DNA of 64,000 nucleotides, from positions 62,001 to 126,000 of the forward strand of contig CAJUNK010000004.1 of the NCBI GenBank assembly GCA_910587815.1. Direction: 5' to 3'. The translations under genes and the position numbers were made by a program. Below the pieces are notes generated by a model that searched no databases, had not been told where the DNA came from, and saw nothing but the letters and a program-made list of their open reading frames with translations. How positions within the stretch are numbered: position 1 is the stretch's first letter; each line of letters begins with the position of its first letter. Positions 28,134 to 36,964 of this stretch are shown here, one piece after another. The DNA is from Candidatus Gastranaerophilales bacterium (GTDB lineage: Bacteria; Cyanobacteriota; Vampirovibrionia; Gastranaerophilales; Gastranaerophilaceae).

Positions 28134-29253
28134 AGAAAGATTTAAAAACCTTTGCAAATTCAAAAAGAATTTAAAAGAGGGCTGGACACTTGTTGAACTT
28201 TGCGTTGCAATGATTGCACTTGCAATTTTGGTTGGAATTTCTGTTCAATCAATCAAACCAAAAAGAATGCTGATAGCACCTTTTGCGTATGCAGGGGTTC
28301 AGAATTTAAAACAGGCAAACAACTATATATTAATCAAATGCAATAACAATGAAGTGTATGGCTGTCGCCCTAATGATGTTAAGTTGCCAGATAGTACAAT
28401 AGCAGTCCAAGATATGCACAATTATTGGACAAACCTGACACCTGAAGAAAGGGCACAGCAAAACCTATATGAACCTACAGTAAATAACATAGATGATACA
28501 TATTGTATTGAAGTTGCAAACCTTTTTACATTGGTAGATGAAACAATAAACTGTAAATTTAACAACGGAAATGGTGATGGCACAGAATTGCCCTCTGCAA
28601 GCAATGGCAATAAAGGTAAAGCAAATTTTCAAGCTTCCAATATGGTGTCATACTATTACCTTGAAAGACCATGGTATAGAATTATGAGGGCATCACCATC
28701 TGAAGGAAGCCCCGAAACAATGAATGCCACAACTGAAACTTATGCAAAGCAAATTTGGATTGATGTAAATGGTAATGATGCACCAAACAAACCAGGAGAA
28801 GACCAATTTGCTCTAAAAGTTTATATTACAGGTGAAATTATTCCATCAGGATGCAAACTATATGCAGGCGAAAAGCTTGAAGGTGCTGATGCTATGGATA
28901 CAACACATTTATATTGCCCAAGCGGCACTTCAAGCGAAGATAACTGGCTGAAAAGCAGTTATCCATTTTCATACAACTTATTTAGAAGCTATGTCCCTGA
29001 TATAGATGATTCAGAAACAAGAAAAACTGATGCTCAAATGCGTGGTGTCAGCTATCAAGAAGCTGCTTGTAAATCAGGACGCGATATTTTAATTCCAAGA
29101 GAACAATTCTGTTCTGCAACAGAAACTCCTCAAGGAGAAGGAGCTTATGATACAATTGAAAATTGTGAAACTGGAGAACACAGCGCATTTTGCGTTACAA
29201 GGCTCTCAAGACCATCAAATCCAGGATTGTTCAGGCTGCCTATTGCAATCTAG
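28126..29253 (+). CDS. Prepilin-like protein (type IV pilin N-terminal motif)
   Basis: 375 residues. After a positive leader (NKERFKNLCKFKKNLKEG) comes G then WTLVELCVAMIALAILVG, the prepilin-peptidase cleavage motif and hydrophobic helix with Glu at +5. The rest is a large extracellular-looking domain with scattered Cys (CNNNEVYGC; CKLYAG; YCPSG; CKSGRDILIP; CSATE; CETGEHSAFC), suggesting disulphides. It is larger than major pilins, so a pseudopilin or minor pilin is more likely. Coupled to the DUF3326 gene by overlap; a terminator follows at 29294. Confidence 0.75.
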   Translation: MNKERFKNLCKFKKNLKEGWTLVELCVAMIALAILVGISVQSIKPKRMLIAPFAYAGVQNLKQANNYILIKCNNNEVYGCRPNDVKLPDSTIAVQDMHNYWTNLTPEERAQQNLYEPTVNNIDDTYCIEVANLFTLVDETINCKFNNGNGDGTELPSASNGNKGKANFQASNMVSYYYLERPWYRIMRASPSEGSPETMNATTETYAKQIWIDVNGNDAPNKPGEDQFALKVYITGEIIPSGCKLYAGEKLEGADAMDTTHLYCPSGTSSEDNWLKSSYPFSYNLFRSYVPDIDDSETRKTDAQMRGVSYQEAACKSGRDILIPREQFCSATETPQGEGAYDTIENCETGEHSAFCVTRLSRPSNPGLFRLPIAI

Positions 29254-29293
29254 TTTCATAAAATCAAATTATTGATTACGCTTTTAAAAACTT

Positions 29294-29338
29294 TAAAAAA
29301 ACCATGCCAAATTATTCAATCAATGGCATGGTTTTTTA
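29294..29338 (+). terminator. Terminator after the prepilin-like gene
   Basis: AAAAAACCATGCC and GGCATGGTTTTTT pair over 13 bp with a loop of about 16 bases and a T-run, 41 bases past the stop. Confidence 0.85.
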
Positions 29339-29660
29339 TTTAAATTTATTAAAAATACTCAACAAATAACTTAATAAAATTTAACCTGATTGTTTATTAT
29401 AATAATGGTAATTTTATTGTGCTGCAATGGTTTCAAGTATTCATTAAGAATGTTAAAGAAATGTTTATGTAAAATTTAATAACAAATGTTAAATACGCTA
29501 AAAATAGGATAAAATCTCAATTCTACAAGTGTAAAATACTAAAGTTAGATAAATTTTTTATAATAATAATTGCCATTAATTAACCTTTTAGTTTACTATA
29601 GAAAGTGTTAGATGAACAATTAAACATCTTGATTGTTGTTCATTAGTTTTCGGAGGAAAA
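29339..29660. other. AT-rich leader region of cobO
   Basis: About 320 bases without a gene. It contains TATAAT-like boxes at 29398 and 29559 and an 8-bp stem ATGAACAA/TTGTTCAT (29612-29643) just before the ribosome site of cobO. I looked for a cobalamin riboswitch (a GCCACTG-type element) and did not see one. Confidence 0.5.
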
Positions 29661-30194
29661 GTGTTAGAAAACGGATACATTCAAATTTATACAGGGGACG
29701 GCAAAGGAAAAACCACAGCAAGTCTTGGATTAGCACTTAGAGCCCTTGGTCATGGGTGGAAGGTCTTAATTATTCAATTTGCAAAGGGTGATAAAGGCAC
29801 AACCTATGGCGAAATAGCATCATCCGGCCGTTTTGCCGATAATCTTGAAGTTGTTCAATTTGGTTTAGATAGAGTGTGCTATTCTCATAACCTTAATATG
29901 GATGATTATAAAGAATCCAAAAAAGGATGGGAATTTGCTAAAAATGCAATTCAAAGCGGCAAATATGGTCTTATAATTTTAGATGAAATTAACGTTTGTA
30001 TAGACCTTGGCATGATAAAATTGCAAGATGTAAAAAATACCCTTTTAAACAAACCAAGAAGTTTAGAGATAGTTTTAACAGGAAGACGCGCACCGCAAGA
30101 ACTTATTGCAATGGCACATCTTGTTACTGAAATGCAACCTGTAAAACACTATTTTGATATAGGAGTTATGGCAAGGAGAGGAATAGAATATTAA
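29661..30194 (+). CDS. cobO: Corrinoid adenosyltransferase (CobO/BtuR type)
   Basis: 177 residues, GTG start at 29661 with CGGAGGAAAA just before it. GYIQIYTGDGKGKTTASLGL carries the P-loop (GDGKGKTT), and LIIQFAKGDKGTTYGE, LIILDEINVCIDLG and VLTGRRAPQELIAMAHLVTE are family blocks. It transfers the adenosyl group from ATP to cob(I)alamin. No other cobalamin genes in this window. A terminator follows at 30274. Confidence 0.92.
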   Translation: MLENGYIQIYTGDGKGKTTASLGLALRALGHGWKVLIIQFAKGDKGTTYGEIASSGRFADNLEVVQFGLDRVCYSHNLNMDDYKESKKGWEFAKNAIQSGKYGLIILDEINVCIDLGMIKLQDVKNTLLNKPRSLEIVLTGRRAPQELIAMAHLVTEMQPVKHYFDIGVMARRGIEY

Positions 30195-30273
30195 ACATTT
30201 GCGCCCAATAAATGTTTATGTTAAAATATTCTTAAAGAAAATGAAGTTATGAAAAAGATTTTAATGGGGAAAT

Positions 30274-30303
30274 GGGGGTTTTGAAAACTCCCTTTTTTTT
30301 TTT
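30274..30303 (+). terminator. Terminator after cobO
   Basis: GGGGGTTTT-GA-AAAACTCCC-type stem with one mismatch, then eleven T. Confidence 0.8.
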
Positions 30304-30395
30304 ATTCTTTTTCATTATAATAAACAGCCCATCTAAACTTCACAATTACCCGATATGGTAATGAATCTATTAATTTATTTTCCGCCCTAAATCTT

Positions 30396-30683
30396 TTATT
30401 CTTTTATACTAGCACTTTTAATAGCATTAGAATTTGCAATTAACTCAAGTTTTTTCTCTCGTCTTAGGTGTTTTATTCTATATTCTTCTTTCATTGCTTC
30501 AGATTTTGTTTCATATTCTTTTTTATAAAGAATTTTTACAGGTTTATTTGCGTTAGTATATTTTGCACCTTTTTTATTGACGCCATTTAGATGTTCTAAA
30601 TAACGCCTTTCAACATCCGTTGTAATGCCTGTATAAATCGTACCGCGCTCTGTCTCAAGCAGATAAACAAAGTATGTCATCAA
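30396..30683 (-). CDS. GIY-YIG nuclease-domain protein
   Basis: 95 residues, almost entirely a GIY-YIG domain: YFVYLLETERGTIYTGITTD (the YVY and YTG strands), RRYLEHLNG, the basic KKGAKYT, and the Glu in SEAMKEEYRIK. It corresponds to the YhbQ/UPF0213 type. The biological role of these small proteins is uncertain (possible DNA repair or RNA turnover). It overlaps the 3' end of the dus gene by 29 bases, so the two are likely co-expressed. Confidence 0.85.
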   Translation of the reverse strand: MMTYFVYLLETERGTIYTGITTDVERRYLEHLNGVNKKGAKYTNANKPVKILYKKEYETKSEAMKEEYRIKHLRREKKLELIANSNAIKSASIKE

Positions 30684-31623
30684 GCGCTTTTTTCACCTCA
30701 TCAAATGTATCAAGTGTTACTAAAACCTGTCTATATTTTGAAGCATTTTTGACAGATGAAATATAAAAACCATAAAATTTCCTCATAAATTTTATTCCGT
30801 TAATCTCACCCCTTAAATTTACTTCATCTTGGATATGTTCTAGAAGCATGTTTATTTTTTCATCTAAAGCAGGTTCTTTTATAATTTCACCTGTAGATAA
30901 ATAATGTTCAATCCTATAAGCCAAAGTAAAATCTCCCATAAGGCCCCTGCCTATTGAAACACCATCAGCTTTTGTAATTTCTAAACATCTTGCAGCATCT
31001 TCCACAGTTTTAATATCACCATTTGCAAAGACAGGAATATCTACTTCTTTTTTTAGTTCGCCAATAGCTTTCCAATCAGCAAAGCCTGAATAAAGATGCG
31101 AACGGCATCTTCCATGCAATGTTAAAAATTTAGCACCCGCTTTTTGCATTAATTGACCAAATTCTATAAAATTTTTATGCCCTTCATCCCAGCCAAGCCT
31201 AAATTTTACACTTAATGGAATATTGATATTTTCACTTACTGCCTGCGCTATATCAAAGGCAAGATGCGGGTTTCTCATTAAGCCTGCACCATCAGATGAC
31301 TTTACCACCTTATTTACAGGGCAACCGCAGTTTATATCTATACAAGATGCTCTTTTTTCTAGTAATTTTGCAGCATTTACCATTAAATCAGGTTTGTGGC
31401 CCACAATTTGGAAGGAGAGCGGGTATTCAATTTCTTTAAAATCTGCAATTTTTGGATTTGACACGTTTTTAAGTGCTTCAGAAGATAACATTTCAGTTGA
31501 AAGCAGGCATTTTCCTTTGTATTTTCTAATTAAATTTCTATATACAATATCTGAAATACCAGCCAAAGGCGCCTGAATAACTTTTATATTTTTAATATCT
31601 ATGTATTTATTTTTGTTGTCCAA
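30655..31623 (-). CDS. dus: tRNA-dihydrouridine synthase
   Basis: 322 residues. FMN-barrel motifs: IQAPLAGISDIVYRNL, the catalytic Cys region IDINCGCPVNKVVKSSDG, AGLMRNP, SVKFRLGWDEG, LTLHGRCRSHLYSGFADW, VFANGDIKTVEDA and GVSIGRGLMG. It reduces uridines in tRNA D-loops with FMN and NADPH. DusB-like by order of blocks. It overlaps the TPR gene upstream by 17 bases and the GIY-YIG gene downstream, giving a three-gene minus-strand unit. Confidence 0.92.
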   Translation of the reverse strand: MDNKNKYIDIKNIKVIQAPLAGISDIVYRNLIRKYKGKCLLSTEMLSSEALKNVSNPKIADFKEIEYPLSFQIVGHKPDLMVNAAKLLEKRASCIDINCGCPVNKVVKSSDGAGLMRNPHLAFDIAQAVSENINIPLSVKFRLGWDEGHKNFIEFGQLMQKAGAKFLTLHGRCRSHLYSGFADWKAIGELKKEVDIPVFANGDIKTVEDAARCLEITKADGVSIGRGLMGDFTLAYRIEHYLSTGEIIKEPALDEKINMLLEHIQDEVNLRGEINGIKFMRKFYGFYISSVKNASKYRQVLVTLDTFDEVKKALDDILCLSA

Positions 31624-33670
31624 GGTAATCTTTTAATTCCTTTAATCTATCTTCAACATATTTTGATGTGTCATCATTGTTTGCACCATCTTTTGCCTTT
31701 AGGGTTTGGTATTTTTCATAATAAGAAACTGCTGTTTTATAATCTTCTTTTGTATCGTAGGCTACAGCCAGCGTATAATAGGAAAGTGCAAATTCAGGGT
31801 CAGCATTAATTGCTTTTTTATATTCTTCAATTGCCATATCTTTTTTGTTTGTTTCATCATATATAGCACCTTTGTAATAATATGCATAGGCATTTTTTGA
31901 ATTTTGAGCCAAAACTTTATTTAACAAAGAAAGCGCATCATTATATTTTTTATTTTCGTAAAAAGAAATCGCCATATTAAGGTCTTTTCCTTCTGCCCCC
32001 TGTTTTAGTGCAGAAAGTGCATTTTTTGCATCGTTATTGCTTGGTTCAATTGCAAGAATTTTATTTAAATACTCCATTGCAGAGTTTGTATTTTGCAAAT
32101 TTACATAAGCATTTGCTATAAAATACATTGCCTTTGTATCGTTTGGCGTTTTTTCAAGCACTTTTTTAAAATATTGAATAGCCTGTTCATTTTGTCCAAG
32201 TTCAAAATAACAAGATGCTATAGAATACAATACTTCAGGAGTTTGCATTTTAATTTTTAAGTAATTATCCAATGCAAGTTTGTAATCACCTGAATTAAAA
32301 TGATTTGTGGCGCTATTGTATAAATTTGCCGCAGCCTCTGTATTTATATCATTTTGCATTGATAGAAGCTCTTTATTTTGAGGCAAATTTGAAAGCCCGT
32401 GGCTAATTGCAGCGTTTGCTTTTGTATCATCGTTTTGCATGCGGTATATCTGCGCTATATTTATATAAGGCTCCGGCATTTTTGAATTTATGGCTATTGC
32501 CTTTTTATAATAAATAATAGCATCTGGATAGTTTTTATTTTTATGGAGCTCATAAGCATAATTAAACTGTTTATCGTAATCATAAGGGGCTGAAATTGCT
32601 TCTTTTTTTAGATAATTTATTAAATCTTCCCCGCTCAACCCTGCAATTACAGCATTCAGCCCATCTTTTGCAGCAGCATCATCGGGTTTTATTTTAAGAG
32701 CTTTTTTATACTGCTCTATTGCTAAATTATAATCTTTTGTTTCATAATATAGGGATGCAAGGTTTGTTAATACAACAGAATCTTTTGGTTTTATAGCCTC
32801 TGCTTTTTGATATTCTGCACGCGCTAAATCATACTGTTTTTGCTTTTGATAGATTGCACCCAAATTAATGTGCGCTTCAGCATCTTTTGGATTATTAACG
32901 CATCGCGCCATCCAAAGAGTTTTTAAATCATCCAAAACACTATTGTCGCCATATTTAAAAGCAAGAGTGTACTCATCATTAGCAGCATCAAAATTTTTAA
33001 TATCATCCAAAATTAATGCATATTTATAATGTGCAAGACCATCATCAGGTTTTAATTTAACAGCCTCCCTTATAATATCAAGTGCCATTTGCTGATTGTT
33101 CAAACTTTTATAGATATCAAAAAGCGGCAACATGGCAGAATAGGCATATTTTTGCCCTTGATTATTTTTTAATATATTTAAATCATAGCCTGCTGCTGCA
33201 ATTTCACCTTGAGCCCTCAGGTTTTTAGCATTTTGAAATTTATTATCAATAGATAAATTTTCATGTTTTTTTAGAAGCTGCTTTAAACTATTTTCAGTAG
33301 ATGTAATTTTTGAAGCTTCTGTTTGATTATCCGCATGCCAGTATTTCATATAAAAAAGGGCGGATTTTAAGTCGTTTATAGCTTTTTTTGGCTGTTTTTC
33401 AGTATTTAAAAAATATTGCGCCCTTGAGATATAGGCAGTATAAAGCGCATTTTTAACATTATAATCATAAGGAACATATCTTAAAACTTTTTTAAATTCA
33501 TTTATAGCAGAAGTATATTTTTTACCTTTGTATAAATTTACACCATTGTTGTAATAAACATTATATCTTTCTTTTATATCAGCTTCATTACAATAGGCGG
33601 CATTTTCCATATTAAATGCCTGTCCTGCAATAACCATTAGAGCTATTAAGATTAAAATTTTATTTTTCAT
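31607..33670 (-). CDS. Secreted or periplasmic TPR-repeat protein
   Basis: 687 residues from ATG 33670 (a TTG three codons earlier is better spaced from AAGGAAA, so the start is uncertain). A signal peptide (MKNKILILIALMVIAGQAF) is followed by at least eight TPR units, for example HINLGAIYQKQKQYDLARAE, LTNLASLYYETKDYNLAIEQ and YYYKGAIYDETNKKDMAIEE. TPR domains bind partner proteins; the partner is unknown. The protein ends shortly after the last repeats, so it is repeats only. Its 3' end overlaps dus. Confidence 0.85.
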   Translation of the reverse strand: MKNKILILIALMVIAGQAFNMENAAYCNEADIKERYNVYYNNGVNLYKGKKYTSAINEFKKVLRYVPYDYNVKNALYTAYISRAQYFLNTEKQPKKAINDLKSALFYMKYWHADNQTEASKITSTENSLKQLLKKHENLSIDNKFQNAKNLRAQGEIAAAGYDLNILKNNQGQKYAYSAMLPLFDIYKSLNNQQMALDIIREAVKLKPDDGLAHYKYALILDDIKNFDAANDEYTLAFKYGDNSVLDDLKTLWMARCVNNPKDAEAHINLGAIYQKQKQYDLARAEYQKAEAIKPKDSVVLTNLASLYYETKDYNLAIEQYKKALKIKPDDAAAKDGLNAVIAGLSGEDLINYLKKEAISAPYDYDKQFNYAYELHKNKNYPDAIIYYKKAIAINSKMPEPYINIAQIYRMQNDDTKANAAISHGLSNLPQNKELLSMQNDINTEAAANLYNSATNHFNSGDYKLALDNYLKIKMQTPEVLYSIASCYFELGQNEQAIQYFKKVLEKTPNDTKAMYFIANAYVNLQNTNSAMEYLNKILAIEPSNNDAKNALSALKQGAEGKDLNMAISFYENKKYNDALSLLNKVLAQNSKNAYAYYYKGAIYDETNKKDMAIEEYKKAINADPEFALSYYTLAVAYDTKEDYKTAVSYYEKYQTLKAKDGANNDDTSKYVEDRLKELKDYLGQQK

Positions 33671-33810
33671 AAAGTTCAAAATTTCCTTATAATAAGTAAA
33701 TATATTTTACAGGTAAACCAATTATACTACAAGTTTTATGGTATTTTATAATCTTCATAGAATCATTTTTGGTATAATAAATTTAAAATTAAAAAATGAA
33801 GGAAGATTTT

Positions 33811-34494
33811 ATGCAGCTTTTACATATCAATCATGATAAAACAAGGCTTTTAATCTTTTTTGGCGGATTTTATACAGATTACAACTGTTTTAAAAATTTT
33901 GATACAGAAACATCTGATATTTTATTTATAAATGATTATTCCGATATGGATTTTGAGGAATTAAGATATTTTGATTTTACACCGTATACTGAAATCAATC
34001 TTATAGCTTATTCTTATGGTGTTTGGGCGCTAAATTGCGCATATTTAACAAAAGCACTTCCCAAAATCAATAAAAGCATTGCAATATCAGGAACATTTTG
34101 CCCGGTGCACACATTATACGGCATCAATCCTAAAGTATTTAACATTATGCTAAATGCAATGAGTATATCATCTTTAGGCACAAAAACTATTGAAAATTTT
34201 GAACAAAACATGCTTGCAAACTGTAACAGCAAATCTGACCATAATTTTCAAAAAGCTACTAGAACTTTAGAAAATTTAAGACAGGAATTAATTTCAATTA
34301 AAAATAATGCAAAAGAATGCAAAATGGAGAATGGATTTCAGTTTGATACTGTAATTTTAACAAAAGAGGATAAAATATTCCCCTATAAGGCTCAGGATGC
34401 CTTTTTTGAACATCATCCACACAGGGTGATTTTAAATACCGGGCATTTTCCATTTTTTGAATTTGAAAATTTAGATAAGATTTTAGAATTATAG
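33811..34494 (+). CDS. bioG: Pimeloyl-ACP methyl ester esterase, BioG type (DUF452)
   Basis: 227 residues. ATG 33811 is preferred over 33796 because GAAGGAAG then serves as its ribosome site. RLLIFFGGFYTDYNCF and the nucleophile elbow LIAYSYGVWALN (A-Y-S-Y-G) fit the alpha/beta hydrolase BioG, with FCPVHTLYGINP after it and a late GHFPFFEF carrying the catalytic His. It removes the methyl group from pimeloyl-ACP methyl ester. The next gene, bioC, adds that group, which strongly supports the call. Confidence 0.85.
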   Translation: MQLLHINHDKTRLLIFFGGFYTDYNCFKNFDTETSDILFINDYSDMDFEELRYFDFTPYTEINLIAYSYGVWALNCAYLTKALPKINKSIAISGTFCPVHTLYGINPKVFNIMLNAMSISSLGTKTIENFEQNMLANCNSKSDHNFQKATRTLENLRQELISIKNNAKECKMENGFQFDTVILTKEDKIFPYKAQDAFFEHHPHRVILNTGHFPFFEFENLDKILEL

Positions 34495-34502
34495 GGCCAT
34501 TT

Positions 34503-35207
34503 GTGGATTTCATCAGAGCAAAAAATACATATAGAGAAAATGCTATAGTGCAAAAAAGTATGGCAAAAAAGCTTATTTTAGAGACTATTTCAAAAGCTGG
34601 ATGCAATTTCTGTAATATTTTTGAAATAGGCTCAGGCACAGGGCTTTTAACAGATGAAATTGTGGCAAATTTTAATTTTAAAAGACTTTTTTTAAATGAT
34701 TTAACTGATAATTTTACAAACCATAAATGCAAACAATATTTTAAGGGTGACATTTCAAAGTTAAATTTTGGGGATGATTTTTGTGTTGATTTAATTGTTT
34801 CAAATGCTGTATTTCAGTGGATAAATAATAAAGAAGCCCTTTTTTCAAGACTTTTTTCTATATTAGCAAATGATGGCACTTTGGCTTTTACATATTTTGG
34901 ATGCAAAAATTTTTGCCAAATAAAAAATATTTCAGGTTTTGGGCTTGATTATGAAGATATTATGCCTATTATAAAAAAAACAGGGTTTAATATTCTATAT
35001 TTTGAAGAAGAACTTGAAACCCTGTATTTTAAAGACGTGCAAAAGATATTAGAGCATATAAAACTAACAGGTGTTGGCACAAACAGTAATCATTTATGGA
35101 CAAAAAGCAAATATGAAGCTTTTAAGGAAAAATATTTAGAAAAATTTTCAGACAAAAATGGCGTAGAATTAACTTATCATCCGCAGTATTTTATTTTAGG
35201 GAAATGA
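34503..35207 (+). CDS. bioC: Malonyl-ACP O-methyltransferase
   Basis: 234 residues, GTG start at 34503, 8 bases after bioG. SAM-binding motif IFEIGSGTGLLTDEI, LFLNDLTDNF, and the BioC-type stretch VDLIVSNAVFQWINNKEALF. The N-terminal block AKNTYRENAIVQKSMAKKL matches the BioC start (RF...YdehA.vQ..mA..L). It methylates malonyl-ACP to begin pimelate synthesis through the fatty acid cycle. Other biotin genes are not in the window. Confidence 0.85.
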   Translation: MDFIRAKNTYRENAIVQKSMAKKLILETISKAGCNFCNIFEIGSGTGLLTDEIVANFNFKRLFLNDLTDNFTNHKCKQYFKGDISKLNFGDDFCVDLIVSNAVFQWINNKEALFSRLFSILANDGTLAFTYFGCKNFCQIKNISGFGLDYEDIMPIIKKTGFNILYFEEELETLYFKDVQKILEHIKLTGVGTNSNHLWTKSKYEAFKEKYLEKFSDKNGVELTYHPQYFILGK

Positions 35208-35227
35208 TGATTTTTAATAATGAAGAG

Positions 35228-35376
35228 GTTTTAAACCCGGTTGTTTGGTTGGAATATTTAAAACAAAGACATAGTCCCGTTTATGACCCTCTGTAAGAAT
35301 TTATTATAGCCCCAAAGCCTCTTCAATGGTATTCTTATTTAAATATTCCAACCAAAAATTCATGCCGGGCTAAAAC
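35228..35376. repeat. 149-bp imperfect palindrome between bioC and the sigma factor
   Basis: Perfect 18-bp arms at 35245-35262 (TTGGTTGGAATATTTAAA) and 35338-35355, with further outer matches (GTTTTAAACCCGG / GCCGGGCTAAAAC) and inner ones (TAAGAAT / ATTCTTA). The right arm covers the last codon and stop of the sigma gene. It may act as a two-way terminator or be a miniature element. A 29-codon ORF (35207-35296) overlapping it is not called as a gene. Confidence 0.65.
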
Positions 35377-36272
35377 ACATAACATGATAGTAACTCACGC
35401 GCAATTGATGAAGTATTAATCTTTTTAATTGCTCTTTTTTCCATCTGCCTGATGCATTCTTTTGTAACACCATACATATTGCCAATTTCTTCCAATGTTT
35501 TTTTGGCTTCATTTTTTAACCCGAATCTTAGCACTATTACTTCTTTTTCCCTGTCTTTTAGTGCATTTAAAGCAATTTTTATATCATGTTTTAAATCTTC
35601 ATATTCAACAGTTTTTTCAACATTTTGTTTCACATCTTCAATAATTTCAGATAGACTCATCTGATTATCATCCATTGAATCCATTGAAGCTTCCAATGAA
35701 AGAGCTTTTGTGTAGGCACCAAGAAATGTGTCAATTTTTTCTTCTGAAATACCCATTTTATTTGCCACAATTGATGGTTTTACACTGCAATTATATTTTT
35801 GCTCCAGCGAATGTTTAATCTTTTTATATTTAGATAAAGTTTCTTGAATATAAACAGGAATTTTCATACAGTGGGATTGTTCCGAAATTGCTTTAAACAT
35901 TGCCTGCTTTATCCACCAGGTAGCGTATGTAGAAAACTTATATCCTAACTTCCATTTAAATTTATCACAAGCTACCATAAGGCCTATATTGCCTTCTTGA
36001 ATTAAATCAAACATTGATAAACCACTCATGTGAATAGTTTTTCTTGCAATATTTATCACAAGTTTTAAATTCGCTTGAATTAATCTTTTTTTAGCAGCCT
36101 CATCCCCCAGTGAAACAAGTCTTGCGGTTTCTTTTTCTTCTTCTGGCGTTAAAATCGGAAATTTAGATACTCTTTTTACATAAAAATTTAAAGATTCATC
36201 TGACATAATGTTAGAATTAAAAACTGAGCTTGATTTTGCTGCGAAATTTGCCCTTGCATTAGCATTTTTCAT
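35370..36272 (-). CDS. RNA polymerase sigma-70 family factor
   Basis: 300 residues. Region 1.2 (SLNFYVKRVSKFPILTPEEE), region 2 (ANLKLVINIARK; LIQEGNIGLM; FSTYATWWIKQAM), region 3 (IPVYIQETLSKYKKI), and region 4 (LKDREKEVIVLRFGL; TLEEIGNMYGVTKECIRQME). Without the non-conserved region and with a short N-terminus it is a group 2/3 factor rather than the housekeeping RpoD. Unusual substitutions include GVTKECIRQ where GVTRERIRQ is typical. AAGGAGAAT precedes the ATG. The long upstream gap with palindromes may hold its control region. Confidence 0.9.
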   Translation of the reverse strand: MKNANARANFAAKSSSVFNSNIMSDESLNFYVKRVSKFPILTPEEEKETARLVSLGDEAAKKRLIQANLKLVINIARKTIHMSGLSMFDLIQEGNIGLMVACDKFKWKLGYKFSTYATWWIKQAMFKAISEQSHCMKIPVYIQETLSKYKKIKHSLEQKYNCSVKPSIVANKMGISEEKIDTFLGAYTKALSLEASMDSMDDNQMSLSEIIEDVKQNVEKTVEYEDLKHDIKIALNALKDREKEVIVLRFGLKNEAKKTLEEIGNMYGVTKECIRQMEKRAIKKINTSSIARELLSCYVF

Positions 36273-36679
36273 AAATCTTATTCTCCTTTAAACTTTACAC
36301 ATTCATAAACTCGTTTTTATCCAAAACAAGAAAGGCAGCAGAAAATTAGCCTTTAAACAATGTTTTAGGACAATAGAATCTACACGCTTTAAAACAATAT
36401 TGAAAGCGTTTAATTAAATATTTTGACTGATTGCAACAACTAAAAAGATTTAAATTAAAAGATTGATAAAGAGGGTTTGATATATTGAATATATATTTAA
36501 TATATCATTATAAAATTATTTTTTCAATCCATGTATAAAGAAATGTTAAGATGAGTTTTAATTTTTAAAGGTCTTGTTAATATTTCTTAACATAAAATTC
36601 TTTCTAATACAACAAAATATTCGCCTTGTGGTAATAATTTTGCCCATATTTGTAAACAATTGTAAAGTTTTTACTGCAT
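36273..36679. other. Non-coding upstream region of the sigma factor
   Basis: AT-rich with several inverted repeats: ACGCTTT/AAAGCGT near 36379-36405, TGATATATT/AATATATCA at about 36477-36506, and ATGTTAAGA/TCTTAACAT near 36542 and 36587. No ORF of note. The repeats are candidates for regulator sites or hairpins in the sigma-factor leader. Confidence 0.45.
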
Positions 36680-36707
36680 TTGAGCAATTATGTCAGATTG
36701 ATATACT
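36680..36707 (+). promoter_or_regulatory. Candidate promoter of a small RNA
   Basis: TTGAGC (36680-36685), 16 bases, then TATACT (36702-36707). There is no ORF downstream before a strong terminator. Confidence 0.4.
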
Positions 36708-36713
36708 TTATAT

Positions 36714-36882
36714 ATGTACGTGGACTGATTAACGATTTAAATTAAGAACTATTTTAAAAGCAATATTGAAGAAATTATAAAGAACTAAACTACACATTCT
36801 AACCAATACACACTAACCTTCACTTCACACACGAGGAATTACGTAAAAGTATTCCAAACGGCCTATTTAGGCCGTTTTTTTT
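36714..36882 (+). ncRNA. Candidate small RNA upstream of ribH
   Basis: About 170 bases run from a sigma-70-like promoter to a perfect terminator (AAACGGCCTA-TT-TAGGCCGTTT plus T-run, 36856-36882). The middle is unusually A/C-rich and unstructured (AACCAATACACACTAACC) and holds GAGGAATTACG without a start codon close behind. It could be a stand-alone sRNA or a decayed leader. No known RNA family was recognised. Confidence 0.35.
36856..36882 (+). terminator. Strong terminator upstream of ribH
   Basis: A 10-bp stem AAACGGCCTA/TAGGCCGTTT with a 2-base loop and eight T. It ends a transcript that carries no recognisable gene. Confidence 0.85.
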
Positions 36883-36964
36883 ATGTATTTTATAAACAAC
36901 GACTGTTTTATTAAAAAATAGTTTATGATAAAATCAAAACAAGAAATTAACATGAGGAAAACAA

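Noticed and set aside
29540..29660. Cobalamin riboswitch ahead of cobO
   Set aside because: None of the conserved B12-box words was seen; only a short 8-bp stem is present.
34298..34753. 151-aa ORF antisense to bioG and bioC
   Set aside because: Both genes on the other strand have clear family motifs; this frame has no ribosome site or family pattern.
35207..35296. 29-codon ORF coupled to bioC by stop/start overlap
   Set aside because: Lies within the palindrome and its sequence mirrors the opposite arm; more likely a by-product of the inverted repeat.
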